From a virus: a DNA stretch of 44,492 bases. The stretch is taken from positions 1-44,492 of IMG/VR virus record IMGVR_UViG_3300036781_000327; one strand, given 5' to 3'. Below, piece after piece: positions 7,795-16,373 of this stretch; position 1 is the stretch's first letter; every line of letters begins with the position of its first letter. Both the position numbers and the translations under genes were made by a program. The notes under the pieces are model-generated. The model was given only the letters and a program-made list of their open reading frames with translations. It was not told the DNA's origin and did no database searches.

Positions 7795-9135
7795 TTATGC
7801 GCTCCTAGATGGTTTGTAAGCTTCTTTTTGTCTAGCGATCATATTTAATCGAGCCTGCTTTGAATCAGCAATTTCTTTTTGGTGATTCATATCGTATCTT
7901 TGAGGGTTTGCGATCGCTCTTTCTTGAGGCAATTCTTCTAGGACTGCATCGAATCTAGCATTGATATAGGTGGTGCTTTTACCCTCTAATTGAGCGTTCT
8001 TTTGAACGCTAAGAATTAACTTTTTCTTAATTTCAATGTCAGAGAGTCCATCAATTCGTAATACAGTATTTTTGTCTAAATATTTTTCGGAAAGCTTTTC
8101 AAGCTTGACTCGCTCTTTAATTTTTTTCCTAAATTCTGCTTCATCTACTTTGGAGATGTGTGGCAAATCTTTAGGACTATGTTTGTTTTTTGGTTCACTC
8201 ACAACATGATTCTCCATGTGACTTGGTTTTTCGTAATCTTTTACATGTGACTGCTGCCCATATACATCGATAGGATCTTTTTCCTCTTTTCCATCGGGCC
8301 CGACTTCGTCCTCTTCGGAAAATTCATGCTCCATTTTAGGATCATGGTGATCTTTATCTCGTAATGAGTCTCTTTCTGCCATCATTTTATCATGTGCTTC
8401 CTGAAGCATTTTATGTTTGCCCATAAAATCCTCATGACCCTTTTTATATTCATGATGACTCGCTAGAAGGTTTTCAATGGCTGAAGCGGCATCGTCTTCA
8501 AGCATATACTCTTCTGCATCAATTTTAATTTTTCGCATTTTTTTTTCAGCCACTTCGGCCTCCTCTTCATTAATTAAAATCGCGTCTTGACCATCTAAAA
8601 CTATTCTTGCTTGAGGGCCTGCTCTTGCTTCATCCACCAGAGCTAAATGATTGTATCGAATATTAGTTTGCCTGAAATCGTAAGGCTCTCCATGATAAAT
8701 TCCACCCTCTGGAATTAGGTCAACTGTGTAACCAAGTGAGAGCTCATTTTTCTTTTTATCCTTGATCTTCTCAACTACATTCCGGTCAGTAATTACCATA
8801 TTTGCTATGATATTCGGGTACTCTTCTTCCACTGTTTCGCCTGTATATCCTACAGCAAGCCTTTTAGCATTAGAAGCATCCACTAGTCTTTCTGTAGGAT
8901 GACCGTCAACAATGGGAATCATTTTCATTGATTCAAGGCTTTCAATCTCTTTTACATCGTCAGGATGTCGCAATTCTTTTCTAACAGATCCATCAGCATT
9001 TTTATAAAGGAAAACACCGCATCGAGTAACGATCGCTCGGCCTTTTATATAGCCCTCTTCAGTGATTTTAGCCTCATTATAGGCTATCCCTTTGTCATAT
9101 CTAGCGAGATTTATAAGCGTCATATTTTTTTGCAT
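7795..9135 (-). CDS. Prohead protease / scaffold (DUF2213)
   Basis: This protein of about 446 residues has the DUF2213 maturation-protease domain in roughly the first 190 residues: RYDKGIAYNEAKITEEGYIK, MIPIVDGHPTERL, KKKNELSLGYTVDLI and YNHLALVDEARAGPQARI. The His and Ser of the family are present in GHP and ELSLGY. The remainder is a long charged region rich in Lys, Glu, Asp and His, likely the scaffold part. The start is uncertain: an in-frame GTG at 9147 sits one base from AAGGAG, while the ATG at 9135 is 13 bases away. It overlaps the small upstream gene. Confidence 0.82.
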   Translation of the reverse strand: MQKNMTLINLARYDKGIAYNEAKITEEGYIKGRAIVTRCGVFLYKNADGSVRKELRHPDDVKEIESLESMKMIPIVDGHPTERLVDASNAKRLAVGYTGETVEEEYPNIIANMVITDRNVVEKIKDKKKNELSLGYTVDLIPEGGIYHGEPYDFRQTNIRYNHLALVDEARAGPQARIVLDGQDAILINEEEAEVAEKKMRKIKIDAEEYMLEDDAASAIENLLASHHEYKKGHEDFMGKHKMLQEAHDKMMAERDSLRDKDHHDPKMEHEFSEEDEVGPDGKEEKDPIDVYGQQSHVKDYEKPSHMENHVVSEPKNKHSPKDLPHISKVDEAEFRKKIKERVKLEKLSEKYLDKNTVLRIDGLSDIEIKKKLILSVQKNAQLEGKSTTYINARFDAVLEELPQERAIANPQRYDMNHQKEIADSKQARLNMIARQKEAYKPSRSA

Positions 9136-9370
9136 CGAGCCCGTCACGCTCCTTATGCCTCTCTTTTAATCCTGGAAACTTATTGTACACTTTTTCTTTT
9201 ATTGACGCAGGATTTTTTGCAAAATGTGCTCTTGCTAAGGCATTTCTTGCGTGCGGAAGATCGTTAATTGGAAATGTTTTATCGGGGCCTGCGAATGGCC
9301 CTGGACGCTTCTTGAATGCATTAGATTCACCTGGTTTTTCTCTTATTTTTGACAATTCTTCTTTTTCCAT
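9101..9370 (-). CDS. Small conserved head-module protein
   Basis: This 89-residue basic protein contains FPINDLPHARNALARAHFAKNP followed by a KVYNKFPGLKERH segment. This pattern is common in small phage proteins encoded near portal and protease genes and is also found fused to other head proteins. The function is unknown. It begins just after the head morphogenesis gene and overlaps the DUF2213 gene by about 35 bases. Confidence 0.7.
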   Translation of the reverse strand: MEKEELSKIREKPGESNAFKKRPGPFAGPDKTFPINDLPHARNALARAHFAKNPASIKEKVYNKFPGLKERHKERDGLDAKKYDAYKSR

Positions 9371-9372
9371 TA

Positions 9373-10221
9373 CTAGCCTATATTTAAAAGTTTATCTAAT
9401 ACAGGACGGGCAACGCATCTACAATTTATATCATGTCCCACATGTCCCGTGATTGGTGGAGGAGTATCCCATCGGAATTTCTTTCCCTCGTTAGCTCGGT
9501 GAGTAGGTCTAACTCTTTCATCATTACTAGTTTGCCAAATATATTCCTCTACTCCTACTTCTTCTTGTCTGAGTCTAGTTAAACTAGCATTCAATTTTTG
9601 AGTTTGATCCCTTGCTATTAAGGTAGCACGTCGGTGGGTAATTCCAAAACTTTTTTGGATAGTTTGTGCTATATCGGTAAATCTTAATCCTTGCTGTAAT
9701 CCACGTTCCACATCCTGAGAAACGCGATCTAGTTCTTGCTCTGGAATAGAAGTAATGAGTTGAGCATTTTGAGAAGAGAAAAGTTTTAATTGATCTTGAA
9801 GCCAAGGTTCATCCACGAAAATATCTATTCCAAATGCTGAATGGGTCATCTTCTCAAATTGAACTTTATTGAAGGCAGCTATTTGTCTTCCGATTAATTC
9901 AGAGGCTCCAATAGACTCAATCACTTTTCCTTTGATCGCTTGGTTGATGAAGTAGATTATATTGGTAAGTTGATCCAAATAATCATCATTTCTTGAATCA
10001 TGGGGAGTCTTATTTTTCACTTCCTCGATCATTGAAGGAATTGCAGGGATAAGATACTCTTTGATTAACTTCTTAAGTTGTCTAGTCAGAGAATATAAGA
10101 CCTTGTCATATTGCTTTTCGGCATTTTTTGGGTAAAGCCATTTAGGGGGGATAATAGCTTTTCGCTTAATATTCTTTTTTTTTCGTTGAGCAATGAGTTG
10201 AAGCAGAGTCTCTTGTCTCAT
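9373..10221 (-). CDS. Head morphogenesis protein (Mu gpF / SPP1 gp7 family)
   Basis: This 282-residue minor head protein follows the portal gene. The C-terminal half carries the family signature: RRATLIARDQTQKLNASLTR, then QTSNDERVRPTHRANEGKKF and a closing HDINCRCVARPVL with the conserved NCRC. The first half is helical and basic. These proteins enter the prohead with the portal and may be ejected with the DNA. The ATG overlaps the portal stop as TAATG. Confidence 0.88.
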   Translation of the reverse strand: MRQETLLQLIAQRKKKNIKRKAIIPPKWLYPKNAEKQYDKVLYSLTRQLKKLIKEYLIPAIPSMIEEVKNKTPHDSRNDDYLDQLTNIIYFINQAIKGKVIESIGASELIGRQIAAFNKVQFEKMTHSAFGIDIFVDEPWLQDQLKLFSSQNAQLITSIPEQELDRVSQDVERGLQQGLRFTDIAQTIQKSFGITHRRATLIARDQTQKLNASLTRLRQEEVGVEEYIWQTSNDERVRPTHRANEGKKFRWDTPPPITGHVGHDINCRCVARPVLDKLLNIG

Positions 10222-11711
10222 TAGAACGAACTCGATGGCGATCTTGGTAATCCTGGGCCCATGTAGTCGGGGCCTTCACCTGGTTGTGCTGAATATTCTC
10301 CTTCTTTCTCTTTTTCAAGTTCTTCGATCTCTTCAGGGTGATCGCTCATTCGTTCTCTTTGTTCTACATCGATCTCTGTATTCATGCTCCATTTATTTCC
10401 TCCGAATCTCGATATTGCGACCTCTTCAGGAGTCAATACGCCTCTATCGATATACATAGCATCAGTCTCCGCTACAAGCTTTCTGGTCATAGCATCCTGT
10501 TCCTCTGTATTCTGCCAAAGAGGGATAAACTGAAGTGACCAATCCTCTGGTTCTACTCCGTTAAAAGGTCCATCTTTCGAAAGCATGATATAGCGAACGA
10601 GTTTTTCCATGCAGGGTCGTAACTTTGTTTCCTGCTCTTGCTTAACAGCGTCGTAGAAATTGCGAACGTCAGATTCTCCAGTAGCGTTAAGACCTGCTGG
10701 ACTTCTTCCGAAAAGTAAAGATACAGGTACTCGACAAACAGCTGATAAAGATAACATGAAGCGGTCAATAAGGTCAGCAATACCAGTGACATTAGTAGTG
10801 ATTTTTTCGTAAGTCTCATCCCCATCCATGATCGTGGTATTAGTAGAGGACTTTGTTAAATTCATTATATTTAAACGCTTGAGTACATTTTGGTCTCCGC
10901 ATTGAGATGCCATAATTGTGGTAAGATTAGGTATTTTTAAAATACCTGTCACAAAATCTTCCATCATTGTCGCAGTATGGCTGAATGCCATCGAGTAATT
11001 CCTTAGCTCTTCATAAATAGTCTGTACCAAAGGATCCCCCCATCCTTGGTTAAAGTTTTGCCAACGTGGAGGCAGGACGTTCCAATCCATACGAAGAATC
11101 CTAGAATAATGAACGAAGAAGACAGCTCCTGTCCTGTTATCATTGATCGTATATACATTAGGAAACCCATAATTGGGACTGTTGAGATCAGACTCGAAAG
11201 TACCATCGCGTGAATAAGCTTGATACCTGTCAAATGTTCGTAGCCATTGAACATCGCGTAAACTCCTTTCGTCAACTGGTTGATCTAAGGGTAGACCATC
11301 GGCTATCCCCATAATGCACACGGACCCGCCGAATAGACGTGCCCATTTTATTAGATCCGTTATTGCTCGGACAATCTGTAACTCTTCTAATTTTCCAACT
11401 AGTTTTCCTTCTGCGTCGCCTTCAAATTCCCATCCTTGTCGAACCATTTCTTGGGCAAATATATCGATTATTAAGCGTAGAACTCCGTCTGACCTATACA
11501 TTTGATCAAGTTCTGATCGGTTGAAAATATTTGTTAAACGGTAGAATCCATTTTGTTTTTTGTCACGACCGCAAACCCCTAATCCAGTTAGGACGTTCAT
11601 CCAGCCATCGGAACGCATAAAATTGTCAGAATTAACCTGCTTTACTTTCTGTACAAGTGCTTTTTGCTCCTGCACATAAGTAAGCACTTCGATTTCTTTG
11701 GATTCGATCAT
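10221..11711 (-). CDS. Portal protein (DUF1073)
   Basis: This 496-residue protein fits the DUF1073 portal family. It shows DNFMRSDGWMNVLTGLG, YRLTNIFNRSELDQMYRSDG, IIDIFAQEMVRQGWEF, RILRMDWNVLPPRW, a long SRxPVSLLFGRSPAGLNATGE segment, and a Glu/Pro-rich C-terminus. It forms the dodecameric DNA channel at one capsid vertex. It sits between large terminase and head morphogenesis genes, as expected. Confidence 0.88.
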   Translation of the reverse strand: MIESKEIEVLTYVQEQKALVQKVKQVNSDNFMRSDGWMNVLTGLGVCGRDKKQNGFYRLTNIFNRSELDQMYRSDGVLRLIIDIFAQEMVRQGWEFEGDAEGKLVGKLEELQIVRAITDLIKWARLFGGSVCIMGIADGLPLDQPVDERSLRDVQWLRTFDRYQAYSRDGTFESDLNSPNYGFPNVYTINDNRTGAVFFVHYSRILRMDWNVLPPRWQNFNQGWGDPLVQTIYEELRNYSMAFSHTATMMEDFVTGILKIPNLTTIMASQCGDQNVLKRLNIMNLTKSSTNTTIMDGDETYEKITTNVTGIADLIDRFMLSLSAVCRVPVSLLFGRSPAGLNATGESDVRNFYDAVKQEQETKLRPCMEKLVRYIMLSKDGPFNGVEPEDWSLQFIPLWQNTEEQDAMTRKLVAETDAMYIDRGVLTPEEVAISRFGGNKWSMNTEIDVEQRERMSDHPEEIEELEKEKEGEYSAQPGEGPDYMGPGLPRSPSSSF

Positions 11712-11718
11712 ATGAAGC

Positions 11719-13068
11719 TCACATTTGAGTTAAAGCGGATATATCGTATTTGCTTTCTGTGTGCATTAGGAAGGCTCCGCTTAAAGAATCAACTATATCA
11801 TCGTGTAGTGATTCTGGGAAGTTTTCTAATTCTCTAAAAAAATCTTCATTCCAGTGAGATCGAAGCACTTTAATATTTCCGGCTTCAGATTGAGCGCTAA
11901 CGGGTGAAGCCCTGGTAACTTTGTCTTTTGTCACTTTGTAAGGAGTGACAGTGAATCCTGCAAGCATTCTGATAAGTAAATCAACTTCGCTAACTCCTGC
12001 TTGTCCTGGATCTTGCTCTATTCCTATTTTTACATCAGTTCCGTCTTGCGTAGCTGTATTTTTAATCGCATTTTGGACTTTTAATGGGCTATCTTGGAAT
12101 CTAGCCATATCGCAAACGTAAAAGACTCCATTCCTATCTTTGGCTAGCTTAATTCCTACTGTATAGTCTGGATCATTTTGCTCTGTCTTTTTTGTTGCTG
12201 CCCTATCCCAATAGCGCATAAAAGTAAGATTTCTAGGAAGCACGTTAATGACTTCAAAATATTCTCGCTTGAAGAACATTCCCGAAGTTGGTCTAACATT
12301 CCAATTTCCCATTAAAAGCTGTTCTCTTTCAAATCGTGAAAGTGCTTTTAGAGAAGCTAGATAACCAGGGTCGCGTTGAAGAAGAATCTTATTGTCGTAG
12401 ACAGTAGAGGCGACAAAGCTAAAACTTTTAGGTAGTCTTTCTGAATCAACTTCAATTAACTCAGCTTTTGAGTCTGCCCATATGATTTTATCGTTTTCTA
12501 CGACGAACCACCTAACTTTTCCTGATCTTTCTGGTATTGCATATCCTGTTTCTTCGTCAATCCACCATCGAATTACATTTCGAAGCCAAGAATCTGGGTC
12601 AGGGTTAGTGGTTGCCCTAATATAGCTAGGAATTCCCGATACCGATCTATTCCGAGAGAACATATACATGAACTGTGACCATGTAAAGTGCGTCAGTTCA
12701 TCAAATCCAATTAATGGTATCTGACTACCCTGCCAGTTGAAACGGTCTTTGTCGTATTCCATATTCGCGAAACTGATCTTGGCTCCTGAAGGGAATATCC
12801 ATTCGAGCCGTGATTCTCTTGGTGTGCCTCCTACTAACGGATAGATAGTTAAAGAAGTGTCCCATAGACCCCCTGAATTCCGGACTTGAGTAGAAGTTCG
12901 TCTAAAAATAACGGCTGTAAAAGTAGGTTCGTGAATCCAACGTAAGCACTCAAGCAACAAAGCAAAAGTCTTTCCACCTCCAGCTGCTCCTCCATAGACT
13001 ACTATATTTGCGCTATTACTAAGAAATTTTTCCTGAGGGCCTTTCTGGGGCCTGATTTCATTCGACAT
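11719..13068 (-). CDS. terL: Terminase large subunit
   Basis: This 449-residue packaging motor has an ATPase and a nuclease domain. Walker A is GGAAGGGKT at residues 26-34 and the Walker B region is IPLIGFDELTHF with D123-E124. The RNase-H-like nuclease has D288 in RYWDRA, E351 in GIEQDPG, and an Asp pair near 423-426 in LHDDIVDS, the usual three acidic positions. The start overlaps the small terminase gene by 11 bases. Circular permutation of the assembled genome is compatible with headful packaging. Confidence 0.93.
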   Translation of the reverse strand: MSNEIRPQKGPQEKFLSNSANIVVYGGAAGGGKTFALLLECLRWIHEPTFTAVIFRRTSTQVRNSGGLWDTSLTIYPLVGGTPRESRLEWIFPSGAKISFANMEYDKDRFNWQGSQIPLIGFDELTHFTWSQFMYMFSRNRSVSGIPSYIRATTNPDPDSWLRNVIRWWIDEETGYAIPERSGKVRWFVVENDKIIWADSKAELIEVDSERLPKSFSFVASTVYDNKILLQRDPGYLASLKALSRFEREQLLMGNWNVRPTSGMFFKREYFEVINVLPRNLTFMRYWDRAATKKTEQNDPDYTVGIKLAKDRNGVFYVCDMARFQDSPLKVQNAIKNTATQDGTDVKIGIEQDPGQAGVSEVDLLIRMLAGFTVTPYKVTKDKVTRASPVSAQSEAGNIKVLRSHWNEDFFRELENFPESLHDDIVDSLSGAFLMHTESKYDISALTQM

Positions 13069-13462
13069 CTGATGTCATTCCATTATCAGGAAGGTAGATT
13101 TTGACTCCTGTCTGATGGTTTACACGTTGTTCCAACTTATCTGTTTGTCGTAATCTATTTTTACCAAGCCAAACTAATTGTGTATTGTCTCCTTTTAGAG
13201 CTTTTTCAAATTGCTTTCCTAATAAAGCAGCATCGCCTTTCTCCTTCTTTTCTAACGAGTAATTTGAAAAATCTATCTCTTTTTCTCTTTTACATCCATC
13301 ATAAAGAGTTTGAGGATGAACTCCTAAGACAGCTGCTATTTGTTGTCCTGAGCATCCAGCCATTAGATACTTATCCACTAATGCCCAATCGATCTCAAAG
13401 GTAGGTCTCCCAGCTTGTGGTCTCCTCTTGAAAGGGTGATCTTTACGGATTCCTTTCGGCAT
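13058..13462 (-). CDS. terS: Terminase small subunit
   Basis: This 134-residue protein begins MPKGIRKDHPFKRRPQAGRP, a basic arm common in phage small terminases, followed by a helix-turn-helix (YLMAGCSGQQIAAVLGVHPQ, then TLYDGCKRE) and a helical C-terminus with ALKGDNTQLVWLGKNRL. It recognises the packaging start and loads the large subunit. TAATG overlap with the methyltransferase stop and an 11-base overlap with terL place it in the late operon. Confidence 0.85.
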   Translation of the reverse strand: MPKGIRKDHPFKRRPQAGRPTFEIDWALVDKYLMAGCSGQQIAAVLGVHPQTLYDGCKREKEIDFSNYSLEKKEKGDAALLGKQFEKALKGDNTQLVWLGKNRLRQTDKLEQRVNHQTGVKIYLPDNGMTSDVE

Positions 13463-14838
13463 TAGTCTTCTTCTCCGCCTTGTGATTCTTCGTCTTCAGG
13501 AATGTTAAAACTCACCTTGCCTATTTTTTTCGTAGCTTTTTTTGGATCGCCTTTTAGAAAGACAAGAATATTTTGGTGCTGCTTTCCAAGTTTTCTTCCT
13601 GCTTCAAATTGCCTACCTATTGTTAAAGCCAATGTCCCACAGGTATCTATGAGAATAGCTTCGTTGTAGTAATGCAGACCTGCATCCAGAAATGCTCTGA
13701 TCGTGTCTCCGACAAAGTGGTAATACATACCTTTTTTGTCTCTCACTTCACCTATGACAAAGCACGCAAACGAATTGTCGTTTAATTTTTCACACGCCTT
13801 TTTTATAATTTCTTTGTATGCCTTGATAAATTCATTGTATTCCATATTTGAAATATCACCCTGAATATCTGAGTAAACCTCTAAATCAGCATAGGGTGGG
13901 CATGAGAAGACAAAGTCGAATTTTCCGTTTACTAGAGTGTCTATATTTATACTATTTCCACATATCCAATTTGTCGTTGAATATTTGTTTTCATTATTCT
14001 TATTAATTATTTCGAAATTATTGTAATTGCTTTCGATTTGTTCTTTTCTAATATCAATTCCTGTATAATCAAATCCTGAAATAGATGCAACAGTTCCTCG
14101 TGTGCATCCTCCACTAAATGGGTCTAAAATTTTTCCATTTGGTACACAAAACCACTTATAGAATATTTCAGCTAAAAACGGATCAAATAGCGATGTTCCA
14201 GAAAAATCTTTCTTGGTCATTCCTAATTTTTTCATCAAATCAGAAGCTGTCTCCCTTCCGATAAGAGATTCACCTCTTCCTTCTCCGTCAATAATACCTA
14301 TTTCTTTTGACCAGTAATTTCTTCGTTCAATCCAATCGCTTCTACGTCTATCAAATATTGTGAAAGGTGTGTAACCAAATTTTCTCGATACATTTCCCTT
14401 TTTGCTTTCATCTCCTTCGCCTCCCTCACCATCATCATCTTCGTCAACTACTCCAAAATCTTCTAGTGTAAATCCCCATTCACATAACTCGTCCATTTCG
14501 AAATTATTGGCTAAAATATCAAAATCCCACGTTCCTGTATTTCTGTTAGATCGTATCAGGTATTCATCAGCTTGTTTTTTTGTAAGTTGTTTCGATGGTA
14601 CACGCACTTCTATTTCTTTGTCAGACCATCCAAGTTCGATCATAATATGAACTCTTTGATGTCCTGCTAAAATAGTGTTGTCCTTGTTAATTGCTACTAG
14701 TTCAACGTAATCAAATTCCTCAAAAGATTTCAGAAGATCATCGTGATTTTTCTTAGATAGGATTCTCGGGTTGGTCGGGTGATCTTTCAAATCCGATAGC
14801 TTTCGTTTCTCTGTTGTCCACACTATTTTCGATTTCAT
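13462..14838 (-). CDS. ParB-domain DNA methyltransferase
   Basis: This 458-residue protein fuses a ParB-like N-terminal domain (NPRILSKKNHDDLLKSFEEF, AGHQRV at about 58-63) to a SAM-dependent DNA methyltransferase. Motif X/I is SLFDPFLAEIF, then ILDPFSGGCTRG at about 237-248; the catalytic motif IV is FSCPPY at about 311-316. Motif I precedes motif IV, the alpha or gamma order. An acidic linker (DEDDDGEGGEGDE) joins the halves. SCPPY suggests amino-methylation of adenine or cytosine. It lies directly upstream of terminase, so it could protect DNA or mark packaging substrate; the target site is unknown. Confidence 0.85.
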   Translation of the reverse strand: MKSKIVWTTEKRKLSDLKDHPTNPRILSKKNHDDLLKSFEEFDYVELVAINKDNTILAGHQRVHIMIELGWSDKEIEVRVPSKQLTKKQADEYLIRSNRNTGTWDFDILANNFEMDELCEWGFTLEDFGVVDEDDDGEGGEGDESKKGNVSRKFGYTPFTIFDRRRSDWIERRNYWSKEIGIIDGEGRGESLIGRETASDLMKKLGMTKKDFSGTSLFDPFLAEIFYKWFCVPNGKILDPFSGGCTRGTVASISGFDYTGIDIRKEQIESNYNNFEIINKNNENKYSTTNWICGNSINIDTLVNGKFDFVFSCPPYADLEVYSDIQGDISNMEYNEFIKAYKEIIKKACEKLNDNSFACFVIGEVRDKKGMYYHFVGDTIRAFLDAGLHYYNEAILIDTCGTLALTIGRQFEAGRKLGKQHQNILVFLKGDPKKATKKIGKVSFNIPEDEESQGGEED

Positions 14839-15064
14839 TTTGCTCCGCTTCTTTTCTAGAAAGGTACTGTTCAGCTCTGTAGAGGTTGTAATTTTTTAGG
14901 ACTTTTACCATGTCGCTAGTCAATTTTTCAAAGCTTTCAGGATAAAGCGTCATCTGAAAATATATTTCTTCTTGGTCTTTGATCGTAAAAATAAATACCT
15001 GTGCTTCATAATCCCACTTAACTTCCAAGTTTCCGCTCGTTAAATCAGTCATCGTCGCTCTCAT
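14753..15064 (-). CDS. Hypothetical small protein upstream of the methyltransferase
   Basis: This protein of up to 103 residues is not recognised. It has a beta-rich middle (VKWDYEAQVFIFTIKDQEEIYFQM) and a charged helical end. It overlaps the methyltransferase start by 86 bases, an unusually long overlap. The start may be the ATG at 15064 or that at 15052; neither has a good ribosome site, so coupling to the upstream gene is likely. Confidence 0.55.
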   Translation of the reverse strand: MRATMTDLTSGNLEVKWDYEAQVFIFTIKDQEEIYFQMTLYPESFEKLTSDMVKVLKNYNLYRAEQYLSRKEAEQNEIENSVDNRETKAIGFERSPDQPENPI

Positions 15065-15287
15065 TCATTTCGGGTGTAAGTTCAATCACAAATTTATCCA
15101 TTGCATCCTGCGCTTCAAACTCTAGCTCATAAACTCCTAATACATAACATCTTTTTCCTATTTGTGCTACAAATGTATACCTTTCTTCATGTGCAAATTT
15201 ATGAACCATAAATGTGTCAATGCGTTCTATTTTAATCCATTCTTTTTTTGTTATTGTGCTTACATATCCAGATACAATTTCGATCAT
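15045..15287 (-). CDS. Hypothetical small protein
   Basis: I do not recognise this 80-residue protein. The sequence alternates strands (IEIVSGYVSTITKKEWIKI, YTFVAQIGKRCYVLGVYEL) and ends in an acidic tail. The start overlaps the nuclease stop as ATGA, so it belongs to the same operon as the nuclease and methyltransferase. Confidence 0.6.
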   Translation of the reverse strand: MIEIVSGYVSTITKKEWIKIERIDTFMVHKFAHEERYTFVAQIGKRCYVLGVYELEFEAQDAMDKFVIELTPEMNESDDD

Positions 15288-15640
15288 TTGTTTTCCTCTA
15301 TGATTTTGTATATGTCAGATGCTTTGTTCGCCAAAAAAATTGTGATCCCATAAATTTCTTCGACTTGTTTTCTTTTAAGTTTACCCATAGGTAAGTCTCT
15401 ACCTTTCGCTTCAATGAAGATAACAGATTTATCGGTAAATGCGCAATAATCAACACGATGGATATATCCTCCTGGCAAATCAAATGGAATTTGTCTCAAT
15501 ATGAAAATTATCTCATTTTTTTTCTTAATTTCCATTAGAGTGTCATAGCAGGATCTTTCTAATTTTGAAGGGAATTTAATTCCTGATCTTTCACAAGGAA
15601 TTGATTTATATTTGTGGTTCAGTGTTTTACGCTTAAACAT
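15284..15640 (-). CDS. DUF1064-type phage nuclease
   Basis: This 118-residue protein fits DUF1064, a PD-(D/E)XK-like family found in phages. It has SGIKFPSKLERSCYDTL, then ILRQIPFDLPGGYIHRVDYCAF and VIFIEAKGRDLP, giving the pattern SK-E, then D and ExK. A longer frame reaches 15787, but the ATG at 15640 has AGGAG five bases upstream. It is the first gene of the minus-strand late run and probably acts on DNA intermediates or branched DNA before packaging. Confidence 0.75.
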   Translation of the reverse strand: MFKRKTLNHKYKSIPCERSGIKFPSKLERSCYDTLMEIKKKNEIIFILRQIPFDLPGGYIHRVDYCAFTDKSVIFIEAKGRDLPMGKLKRKQVEEIYGITIFLANKASDIYKIIEENK

Positions 15641-15755
15641 ATCAACTCCTATTTTATGTCTAGGATATCGAAATAAATCGAAAAAAGGAAGGGTTAACGC
15701 TCGATTTAAATGATGGGATATGTTAATATTAAGGTATAAAGCGAAGGAGCTTAAC
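15641..15755. promoter_or_regulatory. Divergent regulatory region
   Basis: This 115-bp region lies between the minus-strand late operon and plus-strand accessory genes. It holds copy A of the five-member promoter-operator family at 15701-15738. The minus-strand late promoter should be here too. CATAAAAT before the nuclease ribosome site is a possible -10, but no good -35 is visible. Confidence 0.55.
15701..15738 (+). promoter_or_regulatory. Repeated promoter-operator, copy A
   Basis: TCGATT (15701-15706), 17 bases, TAATAT (15724-15729), then AAGGTATA. It matches copies at 15992, 31771, 32223 and 34066 in both hexamers and in the spacer (TAAATGATGnGATATGT). A partial palindrome covers the -10. 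Confidence 0.75.
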
Positions 15756-15953
15756 ATGAACACTAGCCCGTACATTAAACATAACACAGTACACTACGTC
15801 GATAACAACGATGATACAATTATGGACGAACAATATTACACCAATCGCAAAGAAGCGGTTGAGGATGCAAAATGGGTACTATCAAAAAATCCACAATACA
15901 AAGAAGCAAGAATATTCAAGAATGAAATTTGGCAAGCAACAGTTACAAGATAA
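15756..15953 (+). CDS. Hypothetical small protein
   Basis: This 65-residue protein starts MNTSPYIKHNTVHYVDNNDD and is not recognised. The start is ATG 15756 with GAAGGAG six bases before it. Promoter copy A lies just upstream and a strong terminator follows, so it is a single-gene unit. The pattern of aromatic and acidic residues resembles other tiny early proteins of this genome at 16062 and 32300. Confidence 0.65.
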   Translation: MNTSPYIKHNTVHYVDNNDDTIMDEQYYTNRKEAVEDAKWVLSKNPQYKEARIFKNEIWQATVTR

Positions 15954-15960
15954 TAGTTAG

Positions 15961-15988
15961 AAAAAAAAGCGCGAAAGCGCTTTTTTTT
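15961..15988. terminator. Bidirectional intrinsic terminator
   Basis: A8, then GCGC-GAAA-GCGC, then T8 form a perfect 12-bp hairpin with a GAAA tetraloop. It has T-runs on both strands and lies eight bases after the 15756 gene. Confidence 0.88.
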
Positions 15989-15991
15989 CGT

Positions 15992-16030
15992 TGGTCATAA
16001 ATGATGTGATATGTTAACATTAAGATAAGA
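15992..16030 (+). promoter_or_regulatory. Repeated promoter-operator, copy B
   Basis: TGGTCA, 17 bases (TAAATGATGTGATATGT core), TAACAT at 16015-16020, then TAAGATAAG. It is the most diverged of the five copies in the -10 and drives the 16062 gene. Confidence 0.68.
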
Positions 16031-16061
16031 AAGCAAACAAGGCGAACCAAGGAGCTAAAAG

Positions 16062-16313
16062 ATGACAGCATCAGTAAGATACGAAGTAGGCGGTAAGTTA
16101 CCTAACATAGTAGATTATGACGGAGCATTTACCATTACGTCACTGAATAAACTTTCAGAAAAAGAATGCGAGAATACCTATGCGAGATGGACATTTACTG
16201 CTAAAGATCTTTCTAAAAAATGTAAGGTATTAGATTTTGACACTATGAAATACGTAAATGAACACCCTACAGTAGTAGGATGGATTGATGAACAAGGCAG
16301 ATGGTTTTCATAA
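16062..16313 (+). CDS. Hypothetical small protein
   Basis: This 83-residue protein is not recognised. It starts MTASVRYEVGGKLPNIVDYD and ends VVGWIDEQGRWFS. AAGGAG sits seven bases before the ATG, and promoter copy B lies upstream. Many short beta segments suggest a small soluble domain. A perfect hairpin without a T-run follows. Confidence 0.65.
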   Translation: MTASVRYEVGGKLPNIVDYDGAFTITSLNKLSEKECENTYARWTFTAKDLSKKCKVLDFDTMKYVNEHPTVVGWIDEQGRWFS

Positions 16314-16316
16314 AAC

Positions 16317-16338
16317 TGGGGGGATCAGGTTCCCCCCA
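16317..16338 (+). other. Intergenic hairpin
   Basis: The arms TGGGGGGA and TCCCCCCA form a perfect 8-bp stem between the 16062 and 16374 genes. The plus strand continues with A residues, so it is not a classic terminator for these genes. It belongs with the other tetraloop or short-loop hairpins between early genes. Confidence 0.65.
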
Positions 16339-16373
16339 AAAAAGTCGAACATTATAATTGATACGAGGTAAGT

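Noticed and set aside
15641-15787. Longer N-terminus for the DUF1064 nuclease (start at 15787)
   Set aside because: The extra part is hydrophobic, covers promoter copy A, overlaps the start of the divergent 15756 gene, and lacks a ribosome site.
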